DNA of 36,498 nt from JALVIU01 sp964462295 (GTDB lineage: Bacteria; Atribacterota; JALVIU01), in contig CAYWXH010000013.1 in the NCBI GenBank assembly GCA_964462295.1, positions 1 to 36,498 of the forward strand. Direction: 5' to 3'. Below the pieces are notes generated by a model. It did no database searches. It was not told where the DNA came from and was given only the letters and a program-made list of their open reading frames with translations. Below, one piece after another: positions 1 through 7,651 of the stretch. Numbering within the stretch: the stretch's first letter is position 1; the number at the start of each line of letters is the position of its first letter. The position numbers and the translations under genes were made by a program.

Positions 1-195
1 ACCAGAGATTGCCACGTCAGGGCAAAATACGCCCTTCCTCGCAATGACAGTGGGGGGGGAGTGCGGACCCCTCGCAATGACGGTTGGGGAGACAGGCGGG
101 GTCTTAGGCACCAGAGATTGCTTCGTCGGAGCAAAAGGCACTCCTCCTTGTAATGACGGATAGAGGGGGTGTGGGCTCTTCGCAATGATGTAGTA
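1..195. repeat. Degenerate intergenic repeats with GCAATGAC units
   Basis: Two copies of ACCAGAGATTGC (1-12 and 110-121) are each followed by copies of (CT)CGCAATGAC or close variants (38-48, 71-81, about 147-157, about 179-189). ATTGC and GCAAT are complementary, so each unit can form an imperfect hairpin. Elements of this look are common as dispersed non-coding repeats in many bacterial genomes. No open frame or transposase is associated. The block is cut by the window start. Confidence 0.6.
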
Positions 196-373
196 GGGCG
201 TGAAAAGCCCTGCATTAGTGAACGAAGGTATGCGGATATCGTACAGTAAAGGATAAAAATACAAGGTTCTAGTTATGACTATTAATAAAGATAAGAGGAG
301 TGAGAGCAATCAAGGTCTATGGAACTAATCTCCTATAATATCGTATTTTAGGGAAAATAAACTGACAGATCTA
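196..373. other. Non-coding stretch, no gene seen
   Basis: No plausible coding frame is present on either strand. A small GGGC/GCCC inverted repeat lies at about 196-213. Apart from that I see nothing that I can assign. Confidence 0.5.
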
Positions 374-402
374 TTGACTTTTAAAAATTTTTGTGCTATA
401 CT
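374..402 (+). promoter_or_regulatory. Sigma70-type promoter for trpB2
   Basis: TTGACT (374-379), a 17-nt spacer and TATACT (397-402) make a near-consensus promoter. Transcription would start near 409, just upstream of the T-box leader. Confidence 0.8.
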
Positions 403-436
403 TCACTAAAATTTATTGTTGTTATATTTACTACTC

Positions 437-695
437 AAGTAAAGTAACTAGAAGGAGAGATTTCAGAGAGCCAGACAAAAGGGTGCGAGTCTGGTAATCT
501 TTCATCTGGTGAAATGGGCTTGAGTATCTTATCCCTGAATTAAGTAGGGGATAACGGGATCTCCCGTTACAGAGATAGGATGTTATCTGCATCCGAATCA
601 ATGAGGGCATAATCTATTTATGATTATGAAATAGAGTGGTACCGCGAGATTAACCCCTTCTCGTCTCTATACTGGGACGAGAAGGGGTTTTTATT
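437..695 (+). promoter_or_regulatory. T-box leader, tryptophan specifier (UGG)
   Basis: The conserved T-box sequence AGAGTGGTACCGCG lies at 633-646, directly before a strong terminator hairpin (652-691). Stem I is visible at 471-494 (GCCAGAC / GTCTGGT arms). The 3' side of the specifier loop reads GTGAA-A-UGG-G, placing the specifier codon UGG at 515-517. The second T-box in this window has the same local context around its codon, which supports the assignment. Known mechanism: uncharged tRNA-Trp pairs with UGG and with the UGGU of the T-box, stabilises the antiterminator and allows read-through into trpB2. Confidence 0.92.
652..695 (+). terminator. T-box-controlled intrinsic terminator
   Basis: A 14-bp stem (AACCCCTTCTCGTC with GACGAGAAGGGGTT) is followed by a T-rich run. 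Its 5' arm starts immediately after the T-box sequence, as expected for the alternative terminator fold. Confidence 0.92.
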
Positions 696-726
696 TGCAT
701 TAATTTATATTAAAGGAGGTATTGTT

Positions 727-2076
727 ATGAAAGAAAAAATTATTACACTATCACAAAGTGAAATACCAAAAAGATGGTACAATATTTTACCTGATCTACC
801 CAAACCATTGGAGCCGCCACTAAACCCAATAACGAAGAAAATAGTTAAACCAGAAGATCTAAAACCTATATTCCCAGATGCATTAATAGAACAGGAATTT
901 AGTGATAAGCAGTATGTTGATATACCAGAAGAGGTACTTGAAGTGTATAGTCTCTGGAGGCCTACACCTCTTGTGAGGGCAAGGAACTTAGAAAAATATC
1001 TTGGGACACCTGCAAAGATATATTATAAGAATGAGAGCGTAAGTCCTCCAGGAAGCCATAAACCAAATACAGCAGTAGCACAGGCATATTATAATAAACA
1101 AGAAGGGGTAAAGAGGCTCGTAACTGAAACAGGGGCAGGACAATGGGGAAGCGCTTTATCTTTTGCCGGTAGCCTATTTGGAATGGATGTAACAGTATAT
1201 ATGGTAAAGGTAAGCTATGAGCAAAAGCCTTATAGAAAAATACTTATAAATACATGGGGTGCAGAGATATTCCCAAGCCCCTCAGATAGAACAGAAAGTG
1301 GAAGAAAAATCTTGGAAAAAGACCCAAATTCTCCGGGAAGTTTAGGCATAGCAATAAGTGAAGCTGTAGAAGATGCCGCAGGAAAAAAAGATTCCAATTA
1401 TGCATTGGGTAGTGTGCTTAATCATGTAATGCTTCATCAGACAATTATTGGGCTTGAAACAAAAAAGCAATTAGAAAAAGTAGGAGATTACCCTGATGTA
1501 GTAATTGGATGTGTAGGCGGAGGAAGTAATTTTGCAGGCCTCTCCTTTCCTTTTGTAAAAGATAAGTTAGATGGTAAAAAGATAGATATCATAGCTGTGG
1601 AGCCTACATCTTGTCCTACACTTACAAAAGGTCTCTATAGATATGATTATGGGGATACAGCAGGGATGACCCCTATAATGAAGATGTTTACCCTTGGTCA
1701 TACCTTCGTTCCCCCCACTATTCATGCAGGTGGTTTAAGATATCATGGTATGGCACCTATTGTAAGTCTTCTTCATAGAGAAGGAATAATAGATGCACGG
1801 GCATATCATCAAAATGATGTATTTGAGGCAGGGGTAATCTTTGCAAAAACAGAAGGTATACTCCCTGCACCTGAGACAAACCATGCTATAAAGGCCGCAA
1901 TTGATGAGGCATTAAAGTGTAAGGAGACTGGGGAGGAGAAAACAATACTCTTTAATTTCTCAGGACATGGATTCTTCGATCTTTCAAGTTATGAGAAATA
2001 TCTTGCCGGAGAACTCGTAGATTATGAATATCCAGAAGAAAAAATAAAAGAGGCATTAGCTGAATTAAAATTCTAA
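727..2076 (+). CDS. trpB: Tryptophan synthase beta chain, TrpB2 type
   Basis: This PLP enzyme condenses indole with L-serine to give tryptophan. At 449 residues with an N-terminal extension before the fold, it matches the TrpB2 branch rather than the ~400-residue TrpB1. The PLP-binding lysine is K112 in PPGSHKPN, and the phosphate-binding glycine loop is GCVGGGSN. ETGAGQWGSA follows the lysine as usual for this family. The ATG has a strong AAAGGAGGT ribosome site ending 6 nt upstream. No trpA or other trp gene is nearby, and the gene is the only one obviously under the Trp T-box. TrpB2 enzymes generally act without TrpA, so indole salvage is a likely role (inference). Family identity is secure; the in vivo substrate is not. 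Confidence 0.95.
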   Translation: MKEKIITLSQSEIPKRWYNILPDLPKPLEPPLNPITKKIVKPEDLKPIFPDALIEQEFSDKQYVDIPEEVLEVYSLWRPTPLVRARNLEKYLGTPAKIYYKNESVSPPGSHKPNTAVAQAYYNKQEGVKRLVTETGAGQWGSALSFAGSLFGMDVTVYMVKVSYEQKPYRKILINTWGAEIFPSPSDRTESGRKILEKDPNSPGSLGIAISEAVEDAAGKKDSNYALGSVLNHVMLHQTIIGLETKKQLEKVGDYPDVVIGCVGGGSNFAGLSFPFVKDKLDGKKIDIIAVEPTSCPTLTKGLYRYDYGDTAGMTPIMKMFTLGHTFVPPTIHAGGLRYHGMAPIVSLLHREGIIDARAYHQNDVFEAGVIFAKTEGILPAPETNHAIKAAIDEALKCKETGEEKTILFNFSGHGFFDLSSYEKYLAGELVDYEYPEEKIKEALAELKF

Positions 2077-2086
2077 AACCTTACAT

Positions 2087-2144
2087 CCCCCTTGTGTTTT
2101 TAAATTAAACTATTGTATAATACTTAAATAAAAACACAAGGGGG
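2087..2144 (+). promoter_or_regulatory. Promoter within a perfect 16-bp inverted repeat that covers the next gene's RBS
   Basis: CCCCCTTGTGTTTTTA (2087-2102) is the exact reverse complement of 2129-2144, with a 26-nt spacer. The spacer holds TATAAT (2116-2121); TTGTGT (2092-2097) could be the -35 with an 18-nt gap. The predicted transcription start (about 2128) falls at the first base of the right arm, so promoter-derived mRNA would lack the left arm. The right arm carries the AAGGGGG ribosome site for the ATG at 2150. Read-through mRNA from trpB2 would contain both arms and hide that site. There is no T-run after the stem, so it is a poor terminator. Confidence 0.65.
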
Positions 2145-2149
2145 TCCTT

Positions 2150-2824
2150 ATGGAAAAACCAAAAATTCTTCTTACATGCTCAGAAAAAGTAGACAACAAT
2201 AACCTCTCCCTCATATGTAATCACTACTATATAGAAGCAATAAAAAATACAGGGGGCATACCTATCCTATCTGATCCTTCTTATAAAGGCCTAGAGGATG
2301 AACTTATAGATATAGTACAAGGAATAGTACTTACAGGAGGAGGAGATGTAGCCCCTCATTTCTATGGAGAAGATCCTCATCCAGAAACTAAATATATAGA
2401 TGAGAAAAGAGATGAATTTGAAATAAAAATCCTGAAAAAAGGGGTTCAAAAAGGTCTCCCTATTTTTGGTATATGCCGAGGGATACAACTTATAAATGTA
2501 GCCTTTGGAGGAAAATTATACCAAGATCTACCCAATCATACTTATAATAAAAATCACATGGTTAACCTAAAAGAAGACTCTTTTCTTAAAGATATATTTA
2601 AAAAAGATAAGATAGAGGTAAATAGCTATCATCATCAAGCCATAAATAAAGTAGCACCAAACTTTGACATAATTGCCAAAACAGATGATGATATCATAGA
2701 GGCAATTATACTCAAAGATAAAGAAAAATTCGTTTTAGGGGTGCAGTGGCATCCTGAGAGAATGTATGAGGCATTTAAAAAATTATTCAAAAAATTCATA
2801 GAAATAGTAAAGGAGGAAAGGTAA
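2150..2824 (+). CDS. Class I glutamine amidotransferase-like, gamma-glutamyl-GABA hydrolase (peptidase C26) family
   Basis: A 224-residue single-domain class I glutamine amidotransferase of the PuuD/peptidase C26 type. These enzymes hydrolyse gamma-glutamyl bonds, for example gamma-glutamyl-GABA. The nucleophile is C109 in FGICRGIQ; the other members of the triad are H201 and E203 in QWHPE. LTGGGDV at about 62-68 is the oxyanion-strand motif. No signal peptide is present, so it is cytoplasmic. The stop codon abuts the next start (2825), so it is an operon with the nitroreductase. Translation may be governed by the inverted repeat described at 2087-2144. Substrate is not determinable; no putrescine-pathway genes are nearby. 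Confidence 0.88.
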   Translation: MEKPKILLTCSEKVDNNNLSLICNHYYIEAIKNTGGIPILSDPSYKGLEDELIDIVQGIVLTGGGDVAPHFYGEDPHPETKYIDEKRDEFEIKILKKGVQKGLPIFGICRGIQLINVAFGGKLYQDLPNHTYNKNHMVNLKEDSFLKDIFKKDKIEVNSYHHQAINKVAPNFDIIAKTDDDIIEAIILKDKEKFVLGVQWHPERMYEAFKKLFKKFIEIVKEER

Positions 2825-3343
2825 ATGGATGTAGAAAAGGCCATAATGGAGAGGTATTCTGTAAGAAGCTTTCAAGAAAAAGAGATACCAAAAGAAATCA
2901 TAGATAAAATAAAAAAGGCTATATGGATATCTCCCAGTGCAGACAATAGACAACCCTACAGATTTGTCTTCGTAAAAGATAAAACTACTAAAAACAGATT
3001 AGTACAGGAGGGTAAAACATATAGATTTGTAAAAGATGCACCTCTAGTACTTGTAGCAGTCGCAAACCCCGATGAGGCATATCCATACATAGGCAATGAG
3101 AGAGAGCCTGTATATCTTCTTGATATAGGCATAGCACTTTCACAAGCAAATCTTATAGCAACAGAAAACGGGATTGGAGGGTGTTGGGTAATTGTATTTG
3201 ATGAAGAAAAGATAAAAGAGATTTTAAATATTCCAAAAAATTATAAGGTAATTGCACTATTTCCCATGGGATATCCCAAGGACAGAAGAGGAAGTATTCA
3301 TAGAAAGAGAGAAGATGAGCTCTTTTTTGAAGAAAAGATGTAA
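2825..3343 (+). CDS. Nitroreductase family FMN-dependent oxidoreductase
   Basis: A 172-residue protein with the nitroreductase signature: an N-terminal RYSVRSFQ (FMN phosphate contact), SPSADNRQPYRF (about 37-48), and a C-terminal GIGGCWV plus FPMGYPKD segment. It is at the short end of the family, which reduces nitro groups, quinones or flavins with NAD(P)H as homodimers. It starts directly at the base after the upstream stop, and the ribosome site AAGGAGG lies within the end of the amidotransferase gene, so the two are translationally coupled. The stop codon overlaps the first base of a terminator hairpin. Physiological substrate unknown. Confidence 0.88.
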   Translation: MDVEKAIMERYSVRSFQEKEIPKEIIDKIKKAIWISPSADNRQPYRFVFVKDKTTKNRLVQEGKTYRFVKDAPLVLVAVANPDEAYPYIGNEREPVYLLDIGIALSQANLIATENGIGGCWVIVFDEEKIKEILNIPKNYKVIALFPMGYPKDRRGSIHRKREDELFFEEKM

Positions 3344-3380
3344 TAGATAGAGGGGATATTCCCCTCTATCTATTTATTTT
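3343..3380. terminator. Hairpin terminator between convergent genes
   Basis: A perfect 14-bp stem (3343-3356 with 3360-3373) encloses a 3-nt loop and is followed on the plus strand by TATTTATTTTTC. It ends the plus-strand nitroreductase transcript. It also lies immediately after the stop of the minus-strand PEGA gene, so it may serve both directions, although the minus-strand side has no T-run. Confidence 0.75.
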
Positions 3381-5014
3381 TCTATTGCTATCTGGTTAAG
3401 ATAGATGTAAGTCTTTTCTCCACCTGTTATATAGATATCCTGAACAACGGTCCTGTATCCATCCATTATTACTGTAAGTTCATAATTTCCTGGGATTATA
3501 TCTGAAATGGTGAGTTTACCATTACTGTCAACCTTTCCCTTGTAGGTTCCATTTAAAAAGACCTTTGAACCTGGAACACCTGATGAGATAACAAGGTCTC
3601 CATATACAATAGATGGGGTTAAAGATGCATATATATCAGTTCTCTGGTTTGCCTCTACATAAACATTTTCCACCCATTCTTCATATCCTGACATCTTTAT
3701 TCTTATCTGGTGTGTTCCTGCCCTTATTGAAGAGATGCTAATAGGTGTGGTTCCCTTATAGGTACCATCAATATATACTCTTGCACCTTGTGGATTACTC
3801 CTTATTTTAAGGCTTCCATATTGTACGATCTTTTGAAGGGTATAGTTAAATGTTCTTCTCTCTCCGGCATTTAATGTAAATGTAATAGTTTTTGTTTTAT
3901 AGTTAGAGAGACTTAACTTCAATGTATGTGTACCTGGATCTGCAGTAAATGTTACAGGTGATTGTCCCCGTAGTATACCATCAAGATAGACAGATGCACC
4001 AGATGGTACTGTATTTACAGTAATGGTACCCACTGGATTCGGGACAAGGGTTGCATACACACGGGCAATATCATTGGGTCCCACATACACATTCTCTCTC
4101 CATGCCTGATATCCTGATTTAATAACTTTTACCTCATGTGTTCCTGCCCTGAGAGAGGAAATAGAAATAGGTGTAACCCCTCTATAAGTTCCATCAATAT
4201 AAACCTTTGCCCCTTGTGGATTACTATTTACCTTAAGGGTACCATATTGAGCCACTCTCTGAAGTGTATAACTTAAACTCCTTCTTTCACCTGACCTGAG
4301 ATTAACAGTTACAACCATTGTTTTATAGCCAGCAAGACTGATCTTTACACTATGTGTACCCGGATTTGTGGATATGGTAAGTGGCGATTGTCCTCGTAAT
4401 ATACCATCAAGATAGACAGATGCACCAGATGGTGCAGTGTTTACAGTAAGCATAGTCACATGGGGTCTTTCTTTTACATAAAAGGTAACTGATGCCACTG
4501 TCCAAAGATTATTTGGAATAACTGAGACTACCTTTCCTATAAAGCTCTTAAGTGTAGAAGGATTTGCCCCTACTGTCGGGAAAAGAGACCTTTTTGCCTT
4601 TTCAAATAAGGCAGGAGGAATAATTGTCGGTGTCTTAGATGCTATAACAAGGATCTGCTCTGTACCTGCAGGCCCGCCTACTTTAAGAGAGTATGTAGGC
4701 TTATCTGGTAATACATGTGTAACATTTGCTGGTAAATAATTAGAAGGAGAATACTTATTAGGGAAAATCAACCTTGGTACCCCTCTTGTATCAATATCAT
4801 ATACTGAAACATAACAGTTGGTAGTAGGCCTTATATAAATCTTTATGTTTTCTCCCACATAGTATGTCTGTTTTGGGATAGAAACTGATACCTTAAACCC
4901 AGGTCTTGGATTTACTATAATTACCTTTGGCCTTGGTGTGGCATAAGAAACTCCAAAACCAACAATTAAGACCAAAAACAATGTAATAAGGATTAAACTT
5001 GTAAACCTTCTCAT
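3374..5014 (-). CDS. Secreted DUF4384 protein with five PEGA repeats
   Basis: 546 residues. A signal peptide (about 1-25, hydrophobic core then SYATP) is followed by a DUF4384-like domain (about 42-155, with SIPKQTYYVGENIKIYI) and five PEGA domains of about 71 residues at 185-254, 255-325, 326-396, 397-467 and 468-543. Repeats 1 and 3 (SGASVYLDGILRGQSP in both) and repeats 2 and 4 (NPQGAKVYIDGTY, NPQGARVYIDGTY) are near-copies, so a two-domain unit has been duplicated; the fifth is divergent. PEGA domains are found in surface-layer and envelope proteins. The gene starts 18 nt after the mbsN stop on the same strand with a good ribosome site (AAAGGGG), so co-transcription with the Mbs operon is likely. 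Function unknown. Confidence 0.88.
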   Translation of the reverse strand: MRRFTSLILITLFLVLIVGFGVSYATPRPKVIIVNPRPGFKVSVSIPKQTYYVGENIKIYIRPTTNCYVSVYDIDTRGVPRLIFPNKYSPSNYLPANVTHVLPDKPTYSLKVGGPAGTEQILVIASKTPTIIPPALFEKAKRSLFPTVGANPSTLKSFIGKVVSVIPNNLWTVASVTFYVKERPHVTMLTVNTAPSGASVYLDGILRGQSPLTISTNPGTHSVKISLAGYKTMVVTVNLRSGERRSLSYTLQRVAQYGTLKVNSNPQGAKVYIDGTYRGVTPISISSLRAGTHEVKVIKSGYQAWRENVYVGPNDIARVYATLVPNPVGTITVNTVPSGASVYLDGILRGQSPVTFTADPGTHTLKLSLSNYKTKTITFTLNAGERRTFNYTLQKIVQYGSLKIRSNPQGARVYIDGTYKGTTPISISSIRAGTHQIRIKMSGYEEWVENVYVEANQRTDIYASLTPSIVYGDLVISSGVPGSKVFLNGTYKGKVDSNGKLTISDIIPGNYELTVIMDGYRTVVQDIYITGGEKTYIYLNQIAIEK

Positions 5015-5032
5015 ACTTCATCACCCCTTTCT

Positions 5033-5506
5033 CTATCTTTTAGGCTTTAGTCCCAAAAGATGAGATTTTTCATCTGCTACATAACCTAAATTCTCTTTAT
5101 ATGGTACATCGTTGTTTGCAATAAATACAAATGCATCCTTATCTGTCTCTACCTGAATCCTCTCTCTCGAAAGTTTAAGGGAAAAAGAGGGACACACATC
5201 TACACATAGGGCACAAAAACAACATCTTCCATAATCTATTTTGGGTATCTTTTTTATTCTTTTTCCCTCTTCCACCTGCATATCTTTGTATTTTGGGTAT
5301 TCTGTCATTGGTACCATCTCTATTGCATTAGGTGGACAGATCCTCGAACAATTTCCACAACCTATACACTTTTCTATATCATTTATATGAAAACCCCTAT
5401 AATTTGCAGATGGTTCCTTTTTTTCATATGGAACACGTACTGTTACAGGTTTTTTTACAAGGAATTTAAGTGCAGATATAGGAGAAAGATAACCTTTTAT
5501 ATCCAT
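5033..5506 (-). CDS. mbsN: Mbs/Mbx subunit N, NuoI-like 2x[4Fe-4S] ferredoxin subunit
   Basis: 157 residues with two CxxCxxCxxxCP motifs: C47, C50, C53, C57 and C95, C98, C101, C105, each binding a [4Fe-4S] cluster. This is the NuoI/Mbh-N type subunit, the probable entry point for electrons from reduced ferredoxin on the cytoplasmic side. It is the last enzyme subunit of the 13-gene operon, which matches the archaeal mbx/mbs order ending J-K-L-N. No N-terminal membrane helix is present. C96 is an additional cysteine inside the second motif. Family assignment is firm; the electron donor is inferred. Confidence 0.9.
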   Translation of the reverse strand: MDIKGYLSPISALKFLVKKPVTVRVPYEKKEPSANYRGFHINDIEKCIGCGNCSRICPPNAIEMVPMTEYPKYKDMQVEEGKRIKKIPKIDYGRCCFCALCVDVCPSFSLKLSRERIQVETDKDAFVFIANNDVPYKENLGYVADEKSHLLGLKPKR

Positions 5507-5514
5507 AATATCAC

Positions 5515-6612
5515 CTACCTATCAATTTCTGGAGGACATACATCTAAACTAAACATTATCTGAGAGACATCTGCAAGATAATTACCCGGCAGTAATCTTT
5601 CCAATATATGTATACCGTGTGTCATAGATGTCCCTCTTATATAGACCCTGTATGGTTTATCTTTACCATTACTTACCATGTAATATCCATACTCTCCCTT
5701 AGATGATTCAACTTTTACATATGTATCACCTGGAGGCACTATAAACCTCATAGGGTTAGGTACCTTCTCCCTTATTGGGCCATCAGGTAAGTTATCAAGG
5801 GCCTGTCTTATAATCTTTATACTCTCTGATACTTCCATTCTTCTTATCATCATTCTATCATGTGCATCTCCCCCTGTCAATACGGGGATCTCAAAATCAA
5901 GCTCTCCATATGCCGCATAAGGGTCATCCTTTCTTGTATCTGACTTTACCCCTGATGCCCTAAGGTTCGGTCCTGTAACCCCCCAATCTATTGCCTCTTC
6001 ACGCTTAATAACCCCTATACCTATTGCCCTCTTTCTAAACATATATGAATCAAAGTACAATCTATCATAATCTGCTAATCTCTTTTCAAGATAGTCTAGT
6101 ACCTCTTTTGCCTTCTCAATAAACCCATCTGGGATATCCCTTCTCACCCCTCCTGGATAGATATAGATATGATATACCCTTCCTCCTGTCAACATTTCAA
6201 AAAGATCAAGGATAAAATCACGGTCACTTATGGCCCAATTAGGAACAGTATAGAGACCTAAGGCCCCTGCATGACCACCAAAGGTAAAAAGATGAGATGC
6301 GATTCTTGAAAGTTCAAGTACTATAGTACGAATATATTTTGCCCGCGGAGGCGGTTCAATTCCTAAAAGTTTTTCTACCGCCATAGCATAATTTGCCTCA
6401 TTGGGGTCAGGATCTGGTACACAGATACGGCAAACTATAGGAACATTATGAATAAATCCCCTCATTTCCATAAGTTTTTCAAAACCCCTGTGTAAAAAGC
6501 CAGGGTTTGCAGTTGCCTTTCTTACCAGATTCCCCTCAAGCTCAAGAATTACACTAAAATTTCCTGTAATTCCCACATGTTGAGGTCCTATAAAAAGTTC
6601 ATATGTCTTCAA
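5515..6612 (-). CDS. mbsL: Mbs/Mbx subunit L, NiFe-hydrogenase/NuoD-like large subunit with incomplete NiFe ligands
   Basis: 365 residues of the NuoD/hydrogenase large-subunit family (GPQHVGITGNFS at 9-20, HRGFEKLMEMRG at 41-52). In NiFe-hydrogenases the metal is held by two CxxC pairs (RICGIC near the N-terminus, DPCxxC at the C-terminus). Here the first reads C61-R-I-C64-V-P-D67 and the second D-V-C359-P-P-E362, so only the first cysteine of each pair remains and the partners are Asp and Glu. No C-terminal maturation extension follows; the protein ends 3 residues after E362. This excludes an ordinary hydrogenase and fits Mbx/Mbs, which reduces sulfane sulfur rather than protons (family knowledge). 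The extra C61 replaces the usual Glu of ERIC. Confidence 0.88.
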   Translation of the reverse strand: MKTYELFIGPQHVGITGNFSVILELEGNLVRKATANPGFLHRGFEKLMEMRGFIHNVPIVCRICVPDPDPNEANYAMAVEKLLGIEPPPRAKYIRTIVLELSRIASHLFTFGGHAGALGLYTVPNWAISDRDFILDLFEMLTGGRVYHIYIYPGGVRRDIPDGFIEKAKEVLDYLEKRLADYDRLYFDSYMFRKRAIGIGVIKREEAIDWGVTGPNLRASGVKSDTRKDDPYAAYGELDFEIPVLTGGDAHDRMMIRRMEVSESIKIIRQALDNLPDGPIREKVPNPMRFIVPPGDTYVKVESSKGEYGYYMVSNGKDKPYRVYIRGTSMTHGIHILERLLPGNYLADVSQIMFSLDVCPPEIDR

Positions 6613-6624
6613 GATAGTCCTCCC

Positions 6625-7104
6625 TTATTCAGCCTCTCTATCGTATATAATTTGAGAATATTTTCTGCTATCAAAATCCTTTCTCATCGGAGGGATACCT
6701 TCCCAATCCTCAAGTATAAAAGGAGTAAGTCTGGGATTACCTTCAAACTTCACACCAAACATCTCATGGATCTCTCTCTCATATGTTTGAGCCTGATGCC
6801 ATAAGGGGAGCAAAGTCTCCTGTATAGGATTATCCCTTGGAATCCTTGTTTTTACAACTATTACGATCTTCTCATCATAGGAGTAAAATCCATATACAAG
6901 CTCAAACTCTCCATCATCTATCCAATCTACACATGTGATAAAAGACAGGTGTCTAAAACCATTTTCTTTAAGGAACCTAGCAATCTCTTTTATTTTATCT
7001 TTTTCTGTATTTATATGAACCCTTTTCCGTTGATGCTCAGGGATATTACCTTCTATATTGGGAAATTTCTCTTTAATAAGATTTAATACCTCTTCTTCTG
7101 TCAT
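6625..7104 (-). CDS. mbsK: Mbs/Mbx subunit K, NuoC-like 30-kDa subunit
   Basis: 159 residues. The core around YEREIHEMFGVKFEGNP and LPLWHQAQTYERE is the diagnostic signature of NuoC/complex I 30-kDa subunits. The protein has no cofactor motif and acts as a structural part of the peripheral arm next to the L subunit. It overlaps the mbsJ stop by 4 nt (ATGA) and is followed after 12 nt by mbsL, so translation is coupled. Separate K and L genes, rather than a NuoCD or HycE fusion, match the mbx/mbs arrangement. Confidence 0.88.
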   Translation of the reverse strand: MTEEEVLNLIKEKFPNIEGNIPEHQRKRVHINTEKDKIKEIARFLKENGFRHLSFITCVDWIDDGEFELVYGFYSYDEKIVIVVKTRIPRDNPIQETLLPLWHQAQTYEREIHEMFGVKFEGNPRLTPFILEDWEGIPPMRKDFDSRKYSQIIYDREAE

Positions 7105-7640
7105 GAGTTACTCTCTCCCTCAATTATTCCTCTATTTTTAAATACCCTATCCTGGTTTGCCTTATATTTTTCATAATGGACTTTATAAAGCTTATAGCCA
7201 TTCGCCTCACCCTTTTCTATCTTTTCTCTAAGCTCTAAAAATGCTGCAAATATTGCATCAGGTGCAGGCATACATCCTGATATGTAAACATCTACAGGTA
7301 GGTAATAATCCAATTTGTTGATTGTTGCATATGAATCCCAGTACATACCCCCATTTATAGTGCATGATCCAAATCCTATTACATACTTAGGGTCTAACAT
7401 CTGTTCATAAGTAGTTATAACCCTTTTTAAGGTTTTTACAGAAAGATAACCTGTTATAAGAAGTACATCTGCCTGCCTTGGTGTTGCCATAGGTATTATA
7501 CCAAATCTTTCCAAATCATATCGTGAAGTCATAGAAGGGGGAAGCTCCACTGCACCACATCCGGTACAAAAATGCAGAAGCCACATAGACCTCCCTTTAA
7601 ACCAGCGGGCTATCTTCCCTTCTCTGAACTTATCTAACAT
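7101..7640 (-). CDS. mbsJ: Mbs/Mbx subunit J, NuoB-like small subunit with proximal [4Fe-4S] cluster
   Basis: 179 residues from the ATG at 7640. A longer frame to 7706 exists, but the chosen start has AAGGAGG correctly spaced and leaves the upstream mbsM stop clear by 11 nt. The cluster ligands are C25 and C28 (FCTGCGAVE) plus the cysteines of GFGSCTINGG and YISGCMPAPD. The CxxC form is as in group 4 hydrogenases, rather than the CC pair of NuoB. The subunit relays electrons from the N subunit clusters to the L active site. Confidence 0.9.
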   Translation of the reverse strand: MLDKFREGKIARWFKGRSMWLLHFCTGCGAVELPPSMTSRYDLERFGIIPMATPRQADVLLITGYLSVKTLKRVITTYEQMLDPKYVIGFGSCTINGGMYWDSYATINKLDYYLPVDVYISGCMPAPDAIFAAFLELREKIEKGEANGYKLYKVHYEKYKANQDRVFKNRGIIEGESNS

Positions 7641-7651
7641 ATAAGACCTCC

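Noticed and set aside
1..436. CRISPR array
   Set aside because: The repeats are short, variable and irregularly spaced, with no unique spacers of constant length and no cas genes.
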